A DNA stretch of 64,000 nucleotides from Saitoella complicata NRRL Y-17804 (Eukaryota > Ascomycota > Saitoellomycetes > Saitoellales > Saitoellaceae): the NCBI RefSeq assembly GCF_001661265.1, contig NW_017567005.1:186001-250000 (forward strand), read 5' to 3'. Below the pieces are notes generated by a model, which was not told where the DNA came from, did no database searches, and worked only from the letters and a program-made list of their open reading frames with translations. The number at the start of each line of letters is the position of its first letter. Position 1 is the stretch's first letter. Below, piece by piece: positions 11,312-24,323 of the stretch. The position numbers were made by a program, and so were the translations under genes.

Positions 11312-11714
11312 CGTTGCCTACAGACGATAACCTCACGGCTTGCCTGTTAATAGAGCAGCAGCGTTGTTGTCACCAGCAGTCCAGCTGAAGGGGCATTGAC
11401 TGGCAAGTGGTTGCTTACGGACGCAGCTGCCAGCGCGGGAACCGGTGAGTACGTGAATGCAGGAAGCCGATCCGGTGCAGCGACAGCGACAAACACTGCC
11501 CCACTGCCTACTTGAAGTATGATCAATCTTATTCGTTTTGAATTGGCATTCTGCTGGCTTTCGATTTGAACGATGAGAAGAGCACACGGCGCCGGTTGGC
11601 GGTGACGTCGCGGATGTCGCACGCAGCTGATGTTGTGTACTACATCTGCTGCCTTAGTTACTCGTACCTCCACGGTTGTCAATTCACTCACGCACATAAA
11701 CAGATCCTTCAATC
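11312..11714. promoter_or_regulatory. Divergent intergenic region, Rab GTPase / profilin
   Basis: About 400 bp between the two start codons. It holds no coding sequence I can support; the reading frames here lack family features. It should contain both promoters and 5' UTRs. I see no recognisable named motif. Confidence 0.5.
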
Positions 11715-12321
11715 ATGTCTTGGCAAGGTTCTTATGTCGTTTTAAAGTTGTTTTGTCTTGCTCTAACGTCTCATCGTAGCTTACGTCGATTCCTCCCTCC
11801 TCGGCACCGGAAAGTTGGACCATGCCGCCATCTACTCCAGAGCAGGAGACTCTGCATGGGCCCAGTCTGCAGGCTTTCAGGTGAGTTAAAACGCCTTCTT
11901 TCTATCTTATGCTCCAGCATTGAACAACTATTGTAGCTTTCGGCTGCTGAAGCCCAGTTCATTGCTAAGGGCTTCGACGACACCCCTGCCGTACAAGGTA
12001 GTGGAGTGAAGCTTGGAGGAAGCAAGTACATTACTCTGCAAGCCAACGACCGGAGTATCTATTGCCGTAAGGTACTATACCCTTGTTGCCCCAGCACGAG
12101 CGACGATGCTGACGAATCTATGCGTTCAGGGTCAGGAGGGCCTTGTCTGTGTCAGAACCAAGCAGGCAATCCTTATCGCGCACTACCCAGACACCACCCA
12201 GCCAGGCGAGGCTACAAAGATCGTGGAACAGGTATGCACCCTCTTCATCATGCGCTTCTCTCAACGAATACTGACATTGTGCGCCCAGCTCGGAGACTAC
12301 TTGATCAGTGTTGGATACTGA
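11715..12321 (+). CDS. Profilin, actin monomer-binding protein
   Basis: Five exons: 11715-11727, 11780-11880, 11937-12071, 12130-12231 and 12289-12321, with four introns of about 52-58 nt, all in phase. The 126-aa protein starts [20 protein letters not shown] and ends GDYLISVGY, the standard profilin start and end. The middle holds SAWAQSAGF and [20 protein letters not shown], matching the actin and polyproline binding fold. Profilin promotes nucleotide exchange on G-actin and delivers it to formins at growth sites. The gene is the most intron-rich per length in the window, a contrast with its long neighbours. Confidence 0.96.
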
Positions 12322-12537
12322 GCATCAACAGCAGCGTTTGTGTGAGGAGTATACTGTTTCATTTGTTCTATCTTTGGTGTAATTGCAACGCCGCATCTAT
12401 ATACCTGAATCTACATTTTCTTGTCCCGCATGTCTTGACACCCGCGGCCGCTGCTTGCAACTGCAGCTGACGTAGGTTTCCCTGCCGAATTCCAAATGTA
12501 ACGACGATACGTATACCCGGCAGTACCAGACAAAAAT

Positions 12538-15500
12538 ATGGAAAAAGGCGGTAACCCTGGTGCGGTCATGTCTTCGCTCGAAGCATTCCTCTCATCGCTC
12601 GAGCGCATGAGAACGACTTTGGCCGAAGGTGCGGAGCTTGTCTATAACCAATCTTTACCAGAGTTCGCCTGCTGACGTTGTCGACGATTAGCTCGAGAAC
12701 AGCAATCTACAACGGAGACGTATGGTCGTGGGATATATTTCGATGATTCCGCGTCTTCTGATGAATTCAACGACGATGAGGCTTTTGATGTTGCCACGGA
12801 CAAGGAAGACGACTCCTGGACTGATCAAGAAGACGACCACCACCGGACCAACGAGAATTCATATGATCTGTTCCATCTTATGCAGCAATGTACTAAGTAC
12901 GTGTCGGAGCGTGGGTCTTCATTGGACCCTTCTGAACTTTGTGACAATTTGACCATGCTCATTACATCGGATACCGAGACTGAGGAGCTCCAAAGTGCCT
13001 TGGTAGATGTCCTTGGCTACGAGGATCTTGACTGGATTTCAGAAATTGTTCTACATAAAGCAGAGTTTGCTGCTTCCTTGGGAAACTCGGACAACTCACA
13101 TACTCCTGCGTCCAGAAAGAAGCGTAATAAGTCTCAAAAAGAGGCAGGCGCTTCTGATGGGGATCTGTACGATCGTCTCCTTTCAAAGCAAGACATCGCT
13201 CGCCAACTTGATGAAAATAGTCGTCGGCCGCTCACGAGTGGTACGAGACTAATCGGCGCTGCTGAACAATACCCTCACATTTATCAGACCCATGCTGCGG
13301 GTAACACTCTCAATGCTTATGGTTCGAAGTACGCTCTTCCCTCGGGTTCGACGCGTGAAGAGTTCAAGGAATATGAGGAAATTACAGTACCAGCTTCCAG
13401 AAGTACGAAGAGATTCCCTGGGGAGAAGCCTGTTCTGATCTCTGAGCTGGACAACCTCTGCCAGCCTACGTTTCCCGGTTACACCTCGCTCAACCGAATG
13501 CAGTCTTTCGTGTATCCTGTGGCTTACAAGACCAATGAAAACATGCTGATCTGTGCGCCTACCGGTGCGGTATGTAACCATAATTCAAAGGAATTGCCTA
13601 AGCTAAACGTGTGGTAGGGTAAAACGGATGTTGCAATGCTCACGGTTTTGCAGACTATCGCACACCACAGTTCGCCATCCCCCCTTGAAGCGCCGAGAGC
13701 CGAGCGGTATGATATTGCTCGAGATGATTTCAAAATTGTTTACGTCGCCCCTATGAAGGCCTTGGCAGCCGAAATCGTACAGAAGCTCGGCAAGAGGTTG
13801 GCGTGGCTAGGTATTGAGGTTCGCGAATTGACTGGGGACATGCAGTTGACAAAAGCTGAGATTCAAAGAACTCAAATCATTGTAACGACACCTGAGAAGT
13901 GGGATGTTGTTACCCGAAAGAGCACAGGTGACACTGGTCTGGCGCAAAAGGTTAGGCTGTTGATTATCGACGAAGTTCACTTGCTTCATGATGATCGTGG
14001 AGGTGTTATCGAAACAATCGTGGCCAGGACGCAAAGACAGGTCGAAGCCAGTCAGTCCATGATTCGAATAGTCGGTTTATCTGCAACACTTCCGAACTAT
14101 GTTGATGTAGCAGAATTCTTGAAAGTCAATCCTTACCAAGGACTCTTCTACTTCGATCAATCTTTCAGACCGGTTCCGCTCGAGCAGCATTTCCTTGGTG
14201 TCAAAGGCAAAGCTGGCTCTCGGCTGTCCCAAGGCCACATCGAGCGTGCGACTTATGAGAAGGTCATTGAACTCGTCCAGCAGGACAAGCAAGTTATGGT
14301 TTTTGTTCACGCCAGGAAAGAGACTGTCAAAACTGGACAAATGCTGAGGGAAATGGCCATGGCAGATGGCTATACTGACCTTTTCGACATCTCACAACAT
14401 CCACGATACGATTTAGCTCGTCGGGACATCTCAAAGTCTAAAAATCGCGAGATGAAGGAGCTGTTCGGCTATGGTATTGGCATTCATCATGCGGGTATGT
14501 TGCGTTCCGATCGCAACATCTCTGAACGGCTTTTTGGCGAGGGCATGATCAAGGTTCTCTGCTGTACAGCTACTCTCGCGTGGGGTGTGAATTTGCCGGC
14601 CGCCGCGGTTGTCATCAAGGGCACGCAATTGTATGACCCGAAGAAAGGAGGCTTTACGGATCTTGGAATCTTGGATGTCCTTCAGATCTTTGGTCGCGCC
14701 GGTCGCCCTCAGTTCGAGCAAGAGGGCAAAGGTTATATCGTGACCAGTCAAGATAAACTCTCTCACTACGTCTCGGCAATCACTCAACAGCATCCGATTG
14801 AATCACGTTTGACGGAAAAGCTTGTCGATAACCTCAATGCGGAGATTTCTTTGGGCACAGTCACCAACATTGATGAAGCCGTTTCTTGGCTGAGTTACAC
14901 GTACTTATACGTGCGTATGAAGAAAAATCCCCTTGTATACGGCATGTCACGCGAAGAAGTGGCAGATGATCCGCTGCTTGGATCTAAACGGCGCGAGTTG
15001 ATCATATGGGCTGCTCGCAAGCTTCACAAAACGCAAATGATCATATTTGATGAACATACAGGGATACTTATTCCAAAGGATCTGGGACGAGTCGCCAGTA
15101 ACTACTATATCCTGCATACGAGCATCGAGACATTTAATCAGCTTATGAAGCCTAACATGACTGAGGCTGATGTTTTGGCAATGTTAAGTATGAGTGATGA
15201 ATTTGCTCAAATGAAATCAAGGGACACCGAAAGCAAGGAACTTACGCAGCTGGTAGAGTCGGCTGCACCATGCGATGTTAAAGGCACACCAGACACAACG
15301 TACGGAAAGGCGAACATCCTTTTGCAATCTTATATATCTCGAGCGAATGTGGAAGATTTCGCCTTAGTCAGTGACACCAATTACGTCTCACAAAACGCTG
15401 GCAGAATCGCTCGGGCTCTTTTTGAGATTGCTTTGAACAGGCGTTGGGGCCCTGCAGCAGATGTTCTGCTCTCCGTTTGCAAGAGTATCGAAAAACGCAC

Positions 15501-18500
15501 GTGGTCCTTTCAACATCCGCTTTCCCAGTTCAACCTGCCGGCGGCCCTTGTACATAAACTTGAGGCGAGGAGTGCGGCCAGCGCGATTGAAGAGATGAAG
15601 TTGATGGATGCTGACGAACTAGGAGACCTTGTTCATCACAATCGTATGGGTAAAACCATTGCCAACTACCTGAACAGGCTGCCTATGGTGACGTTGGATG
15701 TGCAAATAGCACCCTTGACTCGCAATGTCCTACGTGTCCATTTAGAGATTACGCCGGATTTCAGATGGGACAACCAAACGCACGGCTCTGTCGAACCGTT
15801 CTGGTTGTGGGTTGAAGAATCTGACAGCACTGAGATCCTGTATTCAGATTACCTCCTCCTTTCAAAGAGGAAAATTCATGAAGCGCATAAACTTGATTTC
15901 ACCATTCCTATCTCGGACCCGCTGCCCTCGCAAATATATGTGAGAGCCGTATCAGACAGGTGGCTTGGGGCTGAGTCTGTGGTGCCGGTTTCGTTTCAGC
16001 ATCTAATTTTACCAGAGATGAACCCTCCGCAGACTGACTTGCTCGATCTTCAACCACTTCCAATCACGGCGTTGCATGACGATGCTTTGGAATCGATCTG
16101 TGCGAAGAGATTCACGCATTTCAATCCTGTGCAGACACAAATTTTTCATACACTATATAACACTGACAACAATGTTTTCGTTGGTGCTCCTACGGGATCT
16201 GGAAAGACAATCGCTGCCGAATTGTCCATGTGGTATGTAAAACATATACTGATAAACCTTATGCTGACCTAGTTTGCAGGCGTGCCTTCAGAGAGCGTCC
16301 CAATTCAAAGGTTGTCTACATCGCCCCCATGAAGGCTCTCGTTCGTGAACGTGTTAAGGATTGGTCTACGAGATTGATGAAGCCCATGAACCGAAAGTTA
16401 GTTGAACTTACTGGTGATAATACTCCCGACATTCGCACTATGCGAAACGCTGATGTCATCATCACCACACCGGAGAAGTGGGATGGAATCAGTCGAAGCT
16501 GGCAGAGTCGTGATTATGTTAAACAGGTTTCGTTGGTCATCATTGATGAAATCCACCTCCTTGGAAGCGATCGTGGTCCCATTCTGGAGATCATCGTGTC
16601 TCGTATGAAATACATTGCAGCACAAAGAGATTTGTCGGTGCGTGTTGTTGGTCTCTCAACGGCAGTTGCAAACGCGCAAGACCTTGCGGATTGGCTAGGT
16701 ATCCGAGGGGAGGGGTTGTTCAACTTTCGTCATAGTGTAAGACGTCCTGTCTAAAGCTTTACCACGCGTTAACCTTTTTTTCCAGGTTCGTCCAGTGCCT
16801 CTGGAAATCTACATCGACGGATTTCCTGGACGGAATTATTGCCCAAGAATGGCTTCAATGAACAAACCCACTTTTAACGCGATCAAAACGCATTCGCCTA
16901 CACAGCCTGTCATTGTCTTCGTTTCGTCGCGAAGACAAACTCGCTTGACCGCTCAGGATTTAATCGCGTTTTGCGGGTCCGAAGATAATCCCAGGCGTTT
17001 CCTCCATATGCCTGACGACGAAATGGACCCCTTGCTCCAGAACGTGCAAGACTCGAGTCTAAAATTGTCTTTGAGCTTCGGTATCGGCCTGCATCACGCC
17101 GGTTTACCAGAGAAGGATCGTCGTCTGGTCGAGGAACTTTTCGTCAATAACAAGATCCAAGTACTTGTTGCAACTAGCACCCTTGCTTGGGGTGTAAATT
17201 TTCCTGCACATCTGGTGATCGTTAAGGGAACCGAATACTATGATTCGAAGATAGAGGGGTACAAGGATATGGACCTGACTGATGTGTTGCAAATGCTTGG
17301 GCGTGCTGGACGCCCTCAGTTCGATACTTCCGGAGTGGCTCGCATCTTTGTGCAGGACACAAAGAAGTCGTTCTACAAGCACTTCCTCCACAGTGGGTTC
17401 CCCGTGGAGTCTTCATTGCACAAAGTCCTGGATGACCATCTTGGTGCGGAAATAGCAAGTGGCACCATTGCATCTGCACAGGATGCATTGGATTATCTGA
17501 CCTGGACCTACCTTTTCCGACGCGTGCATCAGAATCCAACGTATTACGGCGTGGAAGATGTAAGCGAGGAGGGGGTTTCCCGCTTCTTGACAGAGCGCAT
17601 AGAGGATTCCTTGCAGGCATTGGAGACGTCTGGCTGCATTAACCGGGAACCCGATGGTTCAATCACAAGTACGTCGCTGGGTAAAATCCAGTCCTGGTAT
17701 TACATTAGCCACAAAACTGTGCGTCATATCGTATCACAAGTGACAGAGAATGCTTCGTTTGAGGACTGCCTAAAGCTACTTTGCGGTGCCACTGAATACG
17801 ATGAGCTTCCAGTACGTCACAACGAAGATTTGGTCAACAAGGAGCTGTCTCAAAATCTACCGTTCAAAGCAGAAAAGATGAACCTGCCTATGTGGTACGT
17901 CTTCCTTCTTTGGCCGTTCTTTGAAGCAGACATCGGAGCTAACTTCGTGTCCTAGGGATCCTCACGTCAAAGCATTCTTGCTACTACAGGCACATATGTC
18001 ACGGGTGGATCTCCCCATCACAGACTACCTAACAGGTAAGCTGTCCGCGCTTTCCTCACTTAACCGCTGCGTTTGCTTACGGCTTGGTCAGATACTATAT
18101 CCGTCCTTGATCAATCCATTCGCGTGATACAGGCCTGTATCGACATTGTGGCCGAGTTAGGCTGTTTATCCACAACTTTGATGTTCACGAAGGTTTTGCA
18201 AAGCATCAAGCAAGCAAGGTGGCCGGAAGATGGTGCCTTTGCCTTCCTTCCGGGGATGCGTCCGGATTGCGATACCGACTTCACAAGACTAACGCCAGCA
18301 GTACGTTCCCTGAAGGAACTCGCGGATTTGCCAGTATCGAAGCTTCAGAAAATTGCTCAGTCTTTAAGGCTACCAAGGAACACACAACTCGACGTGAGTA
18401 TCATACGTGTTTTCGGCTTGTGTTCATGTGCTGACCATGTTGCCCCTCCTAGTTCGTCAAAGTATCGTCATCGTTGCCAATACTAAGTGTACAAGTCGGA

Positions 18501-18881
18501 GCGGAGTTAGACACCCTTCGCATTACTTTGACTCGGCAAACACCGCTCTACCATCCGAAGCAGCAAGCCTACACCCCTAAGTTTCCTAAAATTCAAACCG
18601 AGGGAGTTTTTATCATCTGCGGTGATCCGAATCGCGATGAGCTATACTCCTTGAAAAGAGTTAGCATGCTGTCGAAGGAGAAAGGTCCATCACGCATGAC
18701 GCAAGCAAAGTTGAGCATACCTGCGGAGTGTAGGGGCCTCCATTCAACCGTTTATGTGATATCGGATGCATATCCAGGTGTTGATTCGGAGGTAAGTATT
18801 GAACTTGGGCAGCCAGCGATCAAAACGATTGAGGTAGTCGGTGATGACATGAAGAAGGACGCTATGAGAAGGTTGATGTAG
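12538..18881 (+). CDS. SLH1: Slh1/ASCC3 tandem-cassette RNA helicase
   Basis: Ski2-like helicase with two cassettes, each followed by a Sec63-type region. It is the motor of the ribosome-quality-control trigger complex that splits collided ribosomes. Eight exons: 12538-12628, 12692-13569, 13618-16232, 16280-16736, 16786-17894, 17956-18035, 18092-18393 and 18453-18881, giving about 1986 aa. Cassette 1 has APTGAGKT near residue 318 and [11 protein letters not shown]. Cassette 2 has GAPTGSGKT near residue 1179 and [12 protein letters not shown]. The acidic N-terminus and the [13 protein letters not shown] context point to Slh1/ASCC3 rather than Brr2, which is longer and has a different N-terminus. 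All exon junctions are GT-AG and keep frame. The gene ends where the transposon island begins. Confidence 0.93.
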
Positions 18882-20291
18882 TGGAGTCTTAATCCCGGTA
18901 GAGAAGATCCCGGCCGTGAAAGCGTTTCCTTTGCCTCGGAGGGGGTTAGGATTCGGCGTGTAAAAGCTGGATTTCTATCTGCTTCTAATATTTGCCTATG
19001 GTAGCCGAGAACTGCATAGAGTACACTACGAGTAACACACTCCGCTTCTTGCACGCGTGCTTTCGTGTCATTTGCCTCGGCTGTTTTGTCACTGTCAACA
19101 AGTGCCTACCGTAGGTGTATTATACCTACGTATACACTCCTTAACCTTGTCGACCGGAGGCCATAATTGATACTAGTAACCAGCACGCAGTTCCGCAAGC
19201 TACCGTATCCTTCCCTTAGCTAGTTACTAGAGCGCACAAATTTTGTCAACATCAATTGCAAGACCAAAGGCATCTAGGGCTGCAAGTGCAAGATATCAGG
19301 TTATCCCAAGGTTTCGCACGTCAAAGACTTAGATATACATGTGGATTTGTGCAAAATATATAGTGCCACATGTACATATTCTACTAATGTCATCCCGGAC
19401 AAAAGTATCAAGGATAAACCAAATTTTGTAACCCAAGATTCTCGCAATCACAGCTGCAGGGCAGCAGAGTCAGCGCAAACGGATATTTTGTTTCGACTGG
19501 CTATGGTCAATTAGATTGTGTTATTCGTAGTTGCATCTGCAGCTGCTTTCTCGTCATTTGAAAGCTGTATGTGTGTATTGCAGAAAGTGGCCTGGAGAGC
19601 ACGAGGACTTCTCCCTGCAAAGTGAAAAATCATAGATTAAACACGATTTCTCTTAAGCGAGTAAGTAAACCACGTCAAAATAGTGAATTAGTCTGGAATT
19701 ACACATGGAGTATGCACTTCATTGTGGATTACAACCCTTGGCATCATCCTGGATTAAACCCAATAAAAATGTTATGAATTGCAATCCTAAATAAAATCAT
19801 GGATCACTGCCAGAGAAAAAGCCACAGCAAAATACCTCGGAATTGCCTGATAACACCCATATGCCTTGCGATATTGTAGGCCTGCTACACATCACTGTTC
19901 TCGTGTCTTTAACCCAGAGGGGCAACCTGCTATATATGGACATATGTCCCTATGGCCATTAGCAACAAAGATCAAGGCAAGGTATGGATAGAGATTGCTT
20001 GTACATCATTGAGCTTTAGCTGACATCCTGAGTTATAGGACCACAGTTCTTGTTACTATACCTCTATGGCTATTAAATAATTTATAACACAATATTTTTA
20101 CCTGATAATCTCACTTTTTCCAATTCATACTGGATTTTTCCGCCATTTTTTTCAAAATCGATGATACCATCATGCATTAAATGGGTTCTGTAATCCATGG
20201 TTGCTGCGAACGTAAGGTCACGCAGACATCGCCTTGAATTTGAGCAATGCATGCCCTCCAGCTGTGAGCGGACTATCACTAGTTACCGTGG
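18882..20291. repeat. AT-rich non-coding flank of the transposon island with dispersed short repeats
   Basis: No gene that I can support. The sequence becomes AT-rich after about 19.2 kb and holds scattered copies or relatives of ATCATGGATTA in both orientations, for example near 19795 and 20198. A short inverted repeat, CGTAGGT and ACCTACG, lies near 19112-19131. The segment around 20096 (TTTTTACCTGATAATCTCAC) recurs almost identically near 28526, on the far side of the island. This suggests the two flanks carry parts of the same older repeat family. Confidence 0.6.
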
Positions 20292-20325
20292 CCCAAAAAA
20301 GTCGGCCGTAACCACCCTACGAAGT
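20292..20325. mobile_element. Candidate left terminus of a DNA transposon
   Basis: Two terminus-like words lie here: CCCAAAAAAGTCGGCCG (20292-20308) and CCCTACGAAGT (20315-20325). The inverted form CGGCCGACTTCCTAGGG occurs at 27579-27595, which reads CCCTAGGAAGTCGGCCG on the other strand. The second word is followed immediately by the subterminal repeat array, as expected for a transposon end. No matching target-site duplication is visible, so boundaries are provisional. Confidence 0.45.
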
Positions 20326-20329
20326 GTCT

Positions 20330-20708
20330 GCTCATGTAAATTCCACGACCACCTCTTAAGCTCGTGTAAATTACACAAGGCGCTCGTGTAATCGTCGTGT
20401 AATTGCATCCACGAGGATCTGCTCGTGTAATCCAATGAAGTGGCGCTCGTGTAATTAATGCTTGTGTAATCTGCGCTCGTGTAAATTACATGAAATGAAA
20501 AGCCAAGAGCGCCATTGCTCGGGTAAATTACACGATATTAAAATCCACGAGGTCCGGTTCCACGAGCAAAAGCGCTTGTGGAATGCTCTCTTATGTAAAT
20601 TACACGAGCAGATGGCTCGTGGAATTCTCAGTCGTGTAAATACTGGACGCATCATGCTCGTGTAATCCTTGCTTGACCAAATTCCGTGAGCAAGAGTGCT
20701 TGTGTAAG
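20330..20708. repeat. Dense subterminal repeat array (GCTCGTGTAA and its inverse)
   Basis: About sixteen exact or near copies of GCTCGTGTAAT or its inverse TTACACGAGC are packed into 380 bp. Examples are at 20360, 20382, 20421, 20445, 20460, 20475, 20517, 20592, 20615, 20656 and 20698. Several are head-to-head, forming near-palindromes of about 20 bp such as at 20475-20493 and 20517-20535. CACTA-like transposons are known to carry arrays of short subterminal repeats near their ends, bound by element-encoded proteins. The position beside the 3' end of the Tnp2-type transposase fits that role. No matching array is seen at any other place in the window. Confidence 0.8.
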
Positions 20709-20808
20709 TGTGCCAACCTAGGATCGACGAGGAGCGTCGAGGATCAGAGAGGAGCGTGGAGGAGGGGCAGGTGGCAGGAGTGAATCGTGATATCACTGGC
20801 CATGCCTG

Positions 20809-22812
20809 TTACATGTCGGCAATCAACTTGGCCGCACTATTCCAAGCGAATGTCTGCCTGTCAATGATCCATGCCAGCTTTCTTCCTCGACCTTGCTGAC
20901 TGGCCAGCTCCTTCGTCGTCATGGTACCAACAAGGCGTTCAATCGCACCGAGGTGTACCCATTCATGAAGGTTGCCTGGAGGCTTCGTGTCAACGATGTA
21001 AAAGCGACCTCTGCAAAGCTGGGCGTTCCCATAACAGCGAACATAGGCCAGTGGATGGGAATAGCCATTGAACGTTGGACAAGCGAAGCAGTCAATCTCT
21101 CCAAAGAAAACCTCATGTGCACCACCCTCGACGACTTGCTGAATGTAAAGAATGATGTTAGACGCTCGTGTGGTGTCGCTTTTGTGTTGGCTCAAGCGAG
21201 AGCCCAGCATATCCCTCCCATTCGATAACTGGAACCGCTTGTAAACCGCCAGTTCTTTTGGCACTGTGTCCCCGTTCGCTGGAAGGGTACGTGCGGTGCC
21301 TGTGATTGTGGAATGGAAGTACTCCACGAGATCCCGGTGAACCTTTGCTGAGAGCCTGAAGCGATTGCCCGGTGCGATTAACCATCCATGCTCAGTCTCA
21401 TGCGGATCAAAGAGTCTCGATGGATCAGGCGGTTTGAGGAACGCGGCGAAAGCAGGAGAAGTGCGGCGAACAAACTGAAAGTGACGCAGTTGCTCACCCA
21501 GGAGTACAGCGCCTGCTAAGCTGGCGTTCAAGTTGGACTTTGAACGAGCTTGAGGGGCAAGGATATTGCAAACTCGTTCCATTGCGAAAGCCCAAAACAC
21601 CCAGGCTGGTCCGAGATGCTCGATGCAATCAGCAATATGCAGCAGCATGTGCAGGCTCGACGGGCAGAGGTTCAATCGGTTGTATTGTCCTTTGAAGTAC
21701 AGTTGCTCGTGATCTCTGACGAAGCGTTTGAACAATTCACGCACTCTGGCAATATCTGATTGAGGTAGTTCAAGCTCGATCGAGAGGACATAGGCTTCGC
21801 AAAGTGTTTCCCAATTGTCAACGTACTTTTCTGGAAGTCTCCCATGCAGAAGAGGCACGGAGTAGAGGGACATCCACAATGACCACTCAGTGGCCTTGAA
21901 TCTGGCCGAGTTCTTAGCAACGTTGCGAGGAGCTCTCCCCAAGGCGCCCGGCACGTTCCGTCGACAGTTGCGCATGTCTTCTCCCAACTCCGCCATCGTT
22001 CGCTTCGAAAGAACATAGGCATCGTCAGCACGGAGCTTTTTCGGCTTGGGTGCATGCACCGGCTTCGCACTCTTCTTCTTCGTCTTATTCTTTTTTGGCT
22101 TTCGTTGCCTTGGATCCGCAGCATCCTCTTCTGTCTCGGATTCGGAAATGTCGGTCTGATCTGGCTGATCTGCATCTCGATCATCTGGATCTTCTTCATC
22201 TTCGTGACCGTCCGCAGATCCACACGGCACGCGCCCGTCCCATAAATTGAACATGAGTGCGGAGATGTTCTCGCAAACCAGATGCATAAGGTCTATGCCA
22301 AAGCTCCATGGCCAAGAGAGCGTGGGTAACCGGTGGAGGATTGAGTACCCTGAAAGTCCAGTAGCAGTCCGCAACTTCTCGTCATTTGCACGAGCCATTG
22401 CAACATGTCCCGCTTCATGTTCTTGCGGAGAGGTAGGTTATCCATGTCCCAGTTTCGATTCTCCCAGGCTTCGGCTTTGCGGGGCATATTACGACATGAG
22501 ACGTGCGGGTAGTAGTTGTGCTTCGCTCGATCAAGACGCGTTCCAGAGAACTGACAGAAATGGCAGGGGTAGCGTCCATTGTGTCCCACGGTCTGCATCA
22601 TCTTCTTGATCGCAGGTCTGTCTCCGGCAACGGCGCATATGTAGGCTCGCATCGTGAACGATCTATCGTTCACCTGGGCTGAATTACTCTCAGTTGCAAT
22701 ATAGTTTGTGGATGCCGGTCCCACCACGGTGCTGAAGGTAACCACCAAACCGTAAAATCCAACAACCTCACCATTCAAGCAGTCCAGGGATGGGATACAG
22801 GGGTCAAGAGCT
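20809..22812 (-). pseudogene. Tnp2 (Transposase_21)-type CACTA-like transposase, 5'-truncated and frameshifted
   Basis: Two overlapping minus-strand frames make up this remnant: about 22293-22812 and 20809-22398. They lie in different frames, so the coding sequence carries at least one frameshift near 22400. The upstream piece has TMRAYICAVAGDRPAIKKMM followed by GHNGRYPCHFC, the Cys-bearing motif of Tnp2 proteins. The downstream piece has LPTLSWPWSFGIDLMHLVCE and CPSSLHMLLHIADCIEHLGP with VFWAFAMERVCN, strong hallmarks of fungal Tnp2/Plavaka-like transposases. A Lys-rich insert lies at about 22030-22110. The N-terminal region is missing, cut at the Tc1-like element beginning near 22.79 kb. 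The subterminal array lies just beyond its 3' end. Confidence 0.85.
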
Positions 22813-23889
22813 ACCTATGAGTGTCCGTCAGAGGATGCGAAGTGCTATTCGCGATGGTACCAAGCATGCCGTCATTGCGGAGGATAATGGTGTTCACCGC
22901 AATACCGTCGGTAACATGAAGAGACTCTTACACGAACAGGGAAACGTCAAACCGCGTCGCAATCAACAGAGGGGACGTGTACCGAAGATTTCTGGCGAAT
23001 GTCTGGAGGTTTGACGCTTTTTGTGAGTCGTTATTCGCTACTTACGCTGAAAACAGACCCTTCGAAAAATGTACGATGATGCGCCCGATACGTACCAAGA
23101 CGAAGCAGCCGAAGCGCTCGTGAAGCTCTATGGCTTTAAACTCGACAAATGGGATGTCTGCCGCGCCCTCAAACGACTCAGGTACACCTACCATAAGGTC
23201 AGCACGCTGACACTCCATCCATGGATGTACTGGAGAGGCTGACAGCCTACTAGTTGAAAGAAACTGCCGCCCAGCGCAACGAGGAACTACGTGCGCATCA
23301 TACTATGCTCATGTCACACTATTCTGCGGAACAGTTCATGTATCTCGACGAGTCCGGTGTCAACGAATCCAATGCTCGGCGGACCCATGGATTTGCTCCC
23401 AAGGGCAGAAAAGCCAGGGTATCGAGAGTCCTCAAACGTACACCCGGATGGTCCATCCTCCCAGGTCTTACAGTCGATGGATTCGTGGCCCTGCACATCT
23501 ACCAAGGTGCTTACAATGCGGACCTATTTTACGACTTCGTCGAGAAAGAGGTCCTCCCAAACACAACACCCTTCCCAGGGCCTCGATCTGTGATTGTAAT
23601 GGACAATGTGCGCTTTCACCATGATCCCAGAATTGCAGAAATCCTCTCGTACCATGGTCGGAAATGCATCTATTTACCGCCGTATTCGCCAGATCTGAAC
23701 CCCATTGAGGGATGCTTCGGTATAATGAAGCAGTATATGCGCAAACATAGCAAGGATTCGACTGAGATCATCACAAATCCCTACTACTTTTACTGGGAAA
23801 CCGCGAAATCCTCGAATACGCCCGAGATAGCAAGGTCCATGTTCCAGCATGCTGGGATCTCTGCAGAAGTCACACACAGCTTCTTTTAG
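22790..23889 (+). mobile_element. Tc1/mariner-like element with apparently whole DD34E transposase
   Basis: The transposase reads through three exons: 22790-23008, 23057-23197 and 23254-23889. Introns of 49 and 56 nt are GT-AG and keep frame, giving about 330 aa. The first exon is a helix-turn-helix region (MSVRQRMRSAIRDGTKH with NGVHRNTVGNMKRLL). The last exon carries the DDE catalytic core: YLDESGVNE, VIVMDNVRFHH and PPYSPDLNPIEG, with 34 residues between the second Asp and the Glu. No internal stop is seen, so the coding part may be functional. I could not identify the terminal inverted repeats or the TA target duplication by eye. It abuts or interrupts the 5' side of the Tnp2 remnant on the opposite strand. 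Confidence 0.82.
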
Positions 23890-24323
23890 GTCTTATCAAT
23901 CGATAGCTTAAGTTTCAGCTCAGAATACAATCTTACCCTTGAGTTCTTGGCCGTTGTTCTTGTACGCTGAATGACCATGAAAAGGCAGCCGTGGGATGTG
24001 GGGTGCATAACTGCGCCACAGCTAACGCCACACGCTGGAAAAAGGGTTGTGAGAGCTGACATCCTAATGGTGGAAAGAGTGCGTTTTGCGCTTTCAGACA
24101 AGCCCTTTTCGACTTCGTTGCGACCATTTTTGCGGGGGTTATAAGCTCATGAAAAGCGTGGGATTCCCGTATGCAGGAGTTTAAGGCCGCATTAGCTCGC
24201 ATGGTCATGCATACGGAGAACTTCGAGGCCGTTGATTGAAGAGAAAACGAATAACTATATGAATTTACATCTCCCAGAGCTGAGAGTGGTACCATATTGA
24301 TCACCGAGGTCGACTCTATCATC

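Noticed and set aside
1-18881. SKI2 and SLH1 as a functional RNA-surveillance gene cluster
   Set aside because: They are 8 kb apart with seven unrelated genes (mS34, importin, NC2-beta, ARP6, Rab, profilin) or their promoters between or around them; co-location looks incidental.
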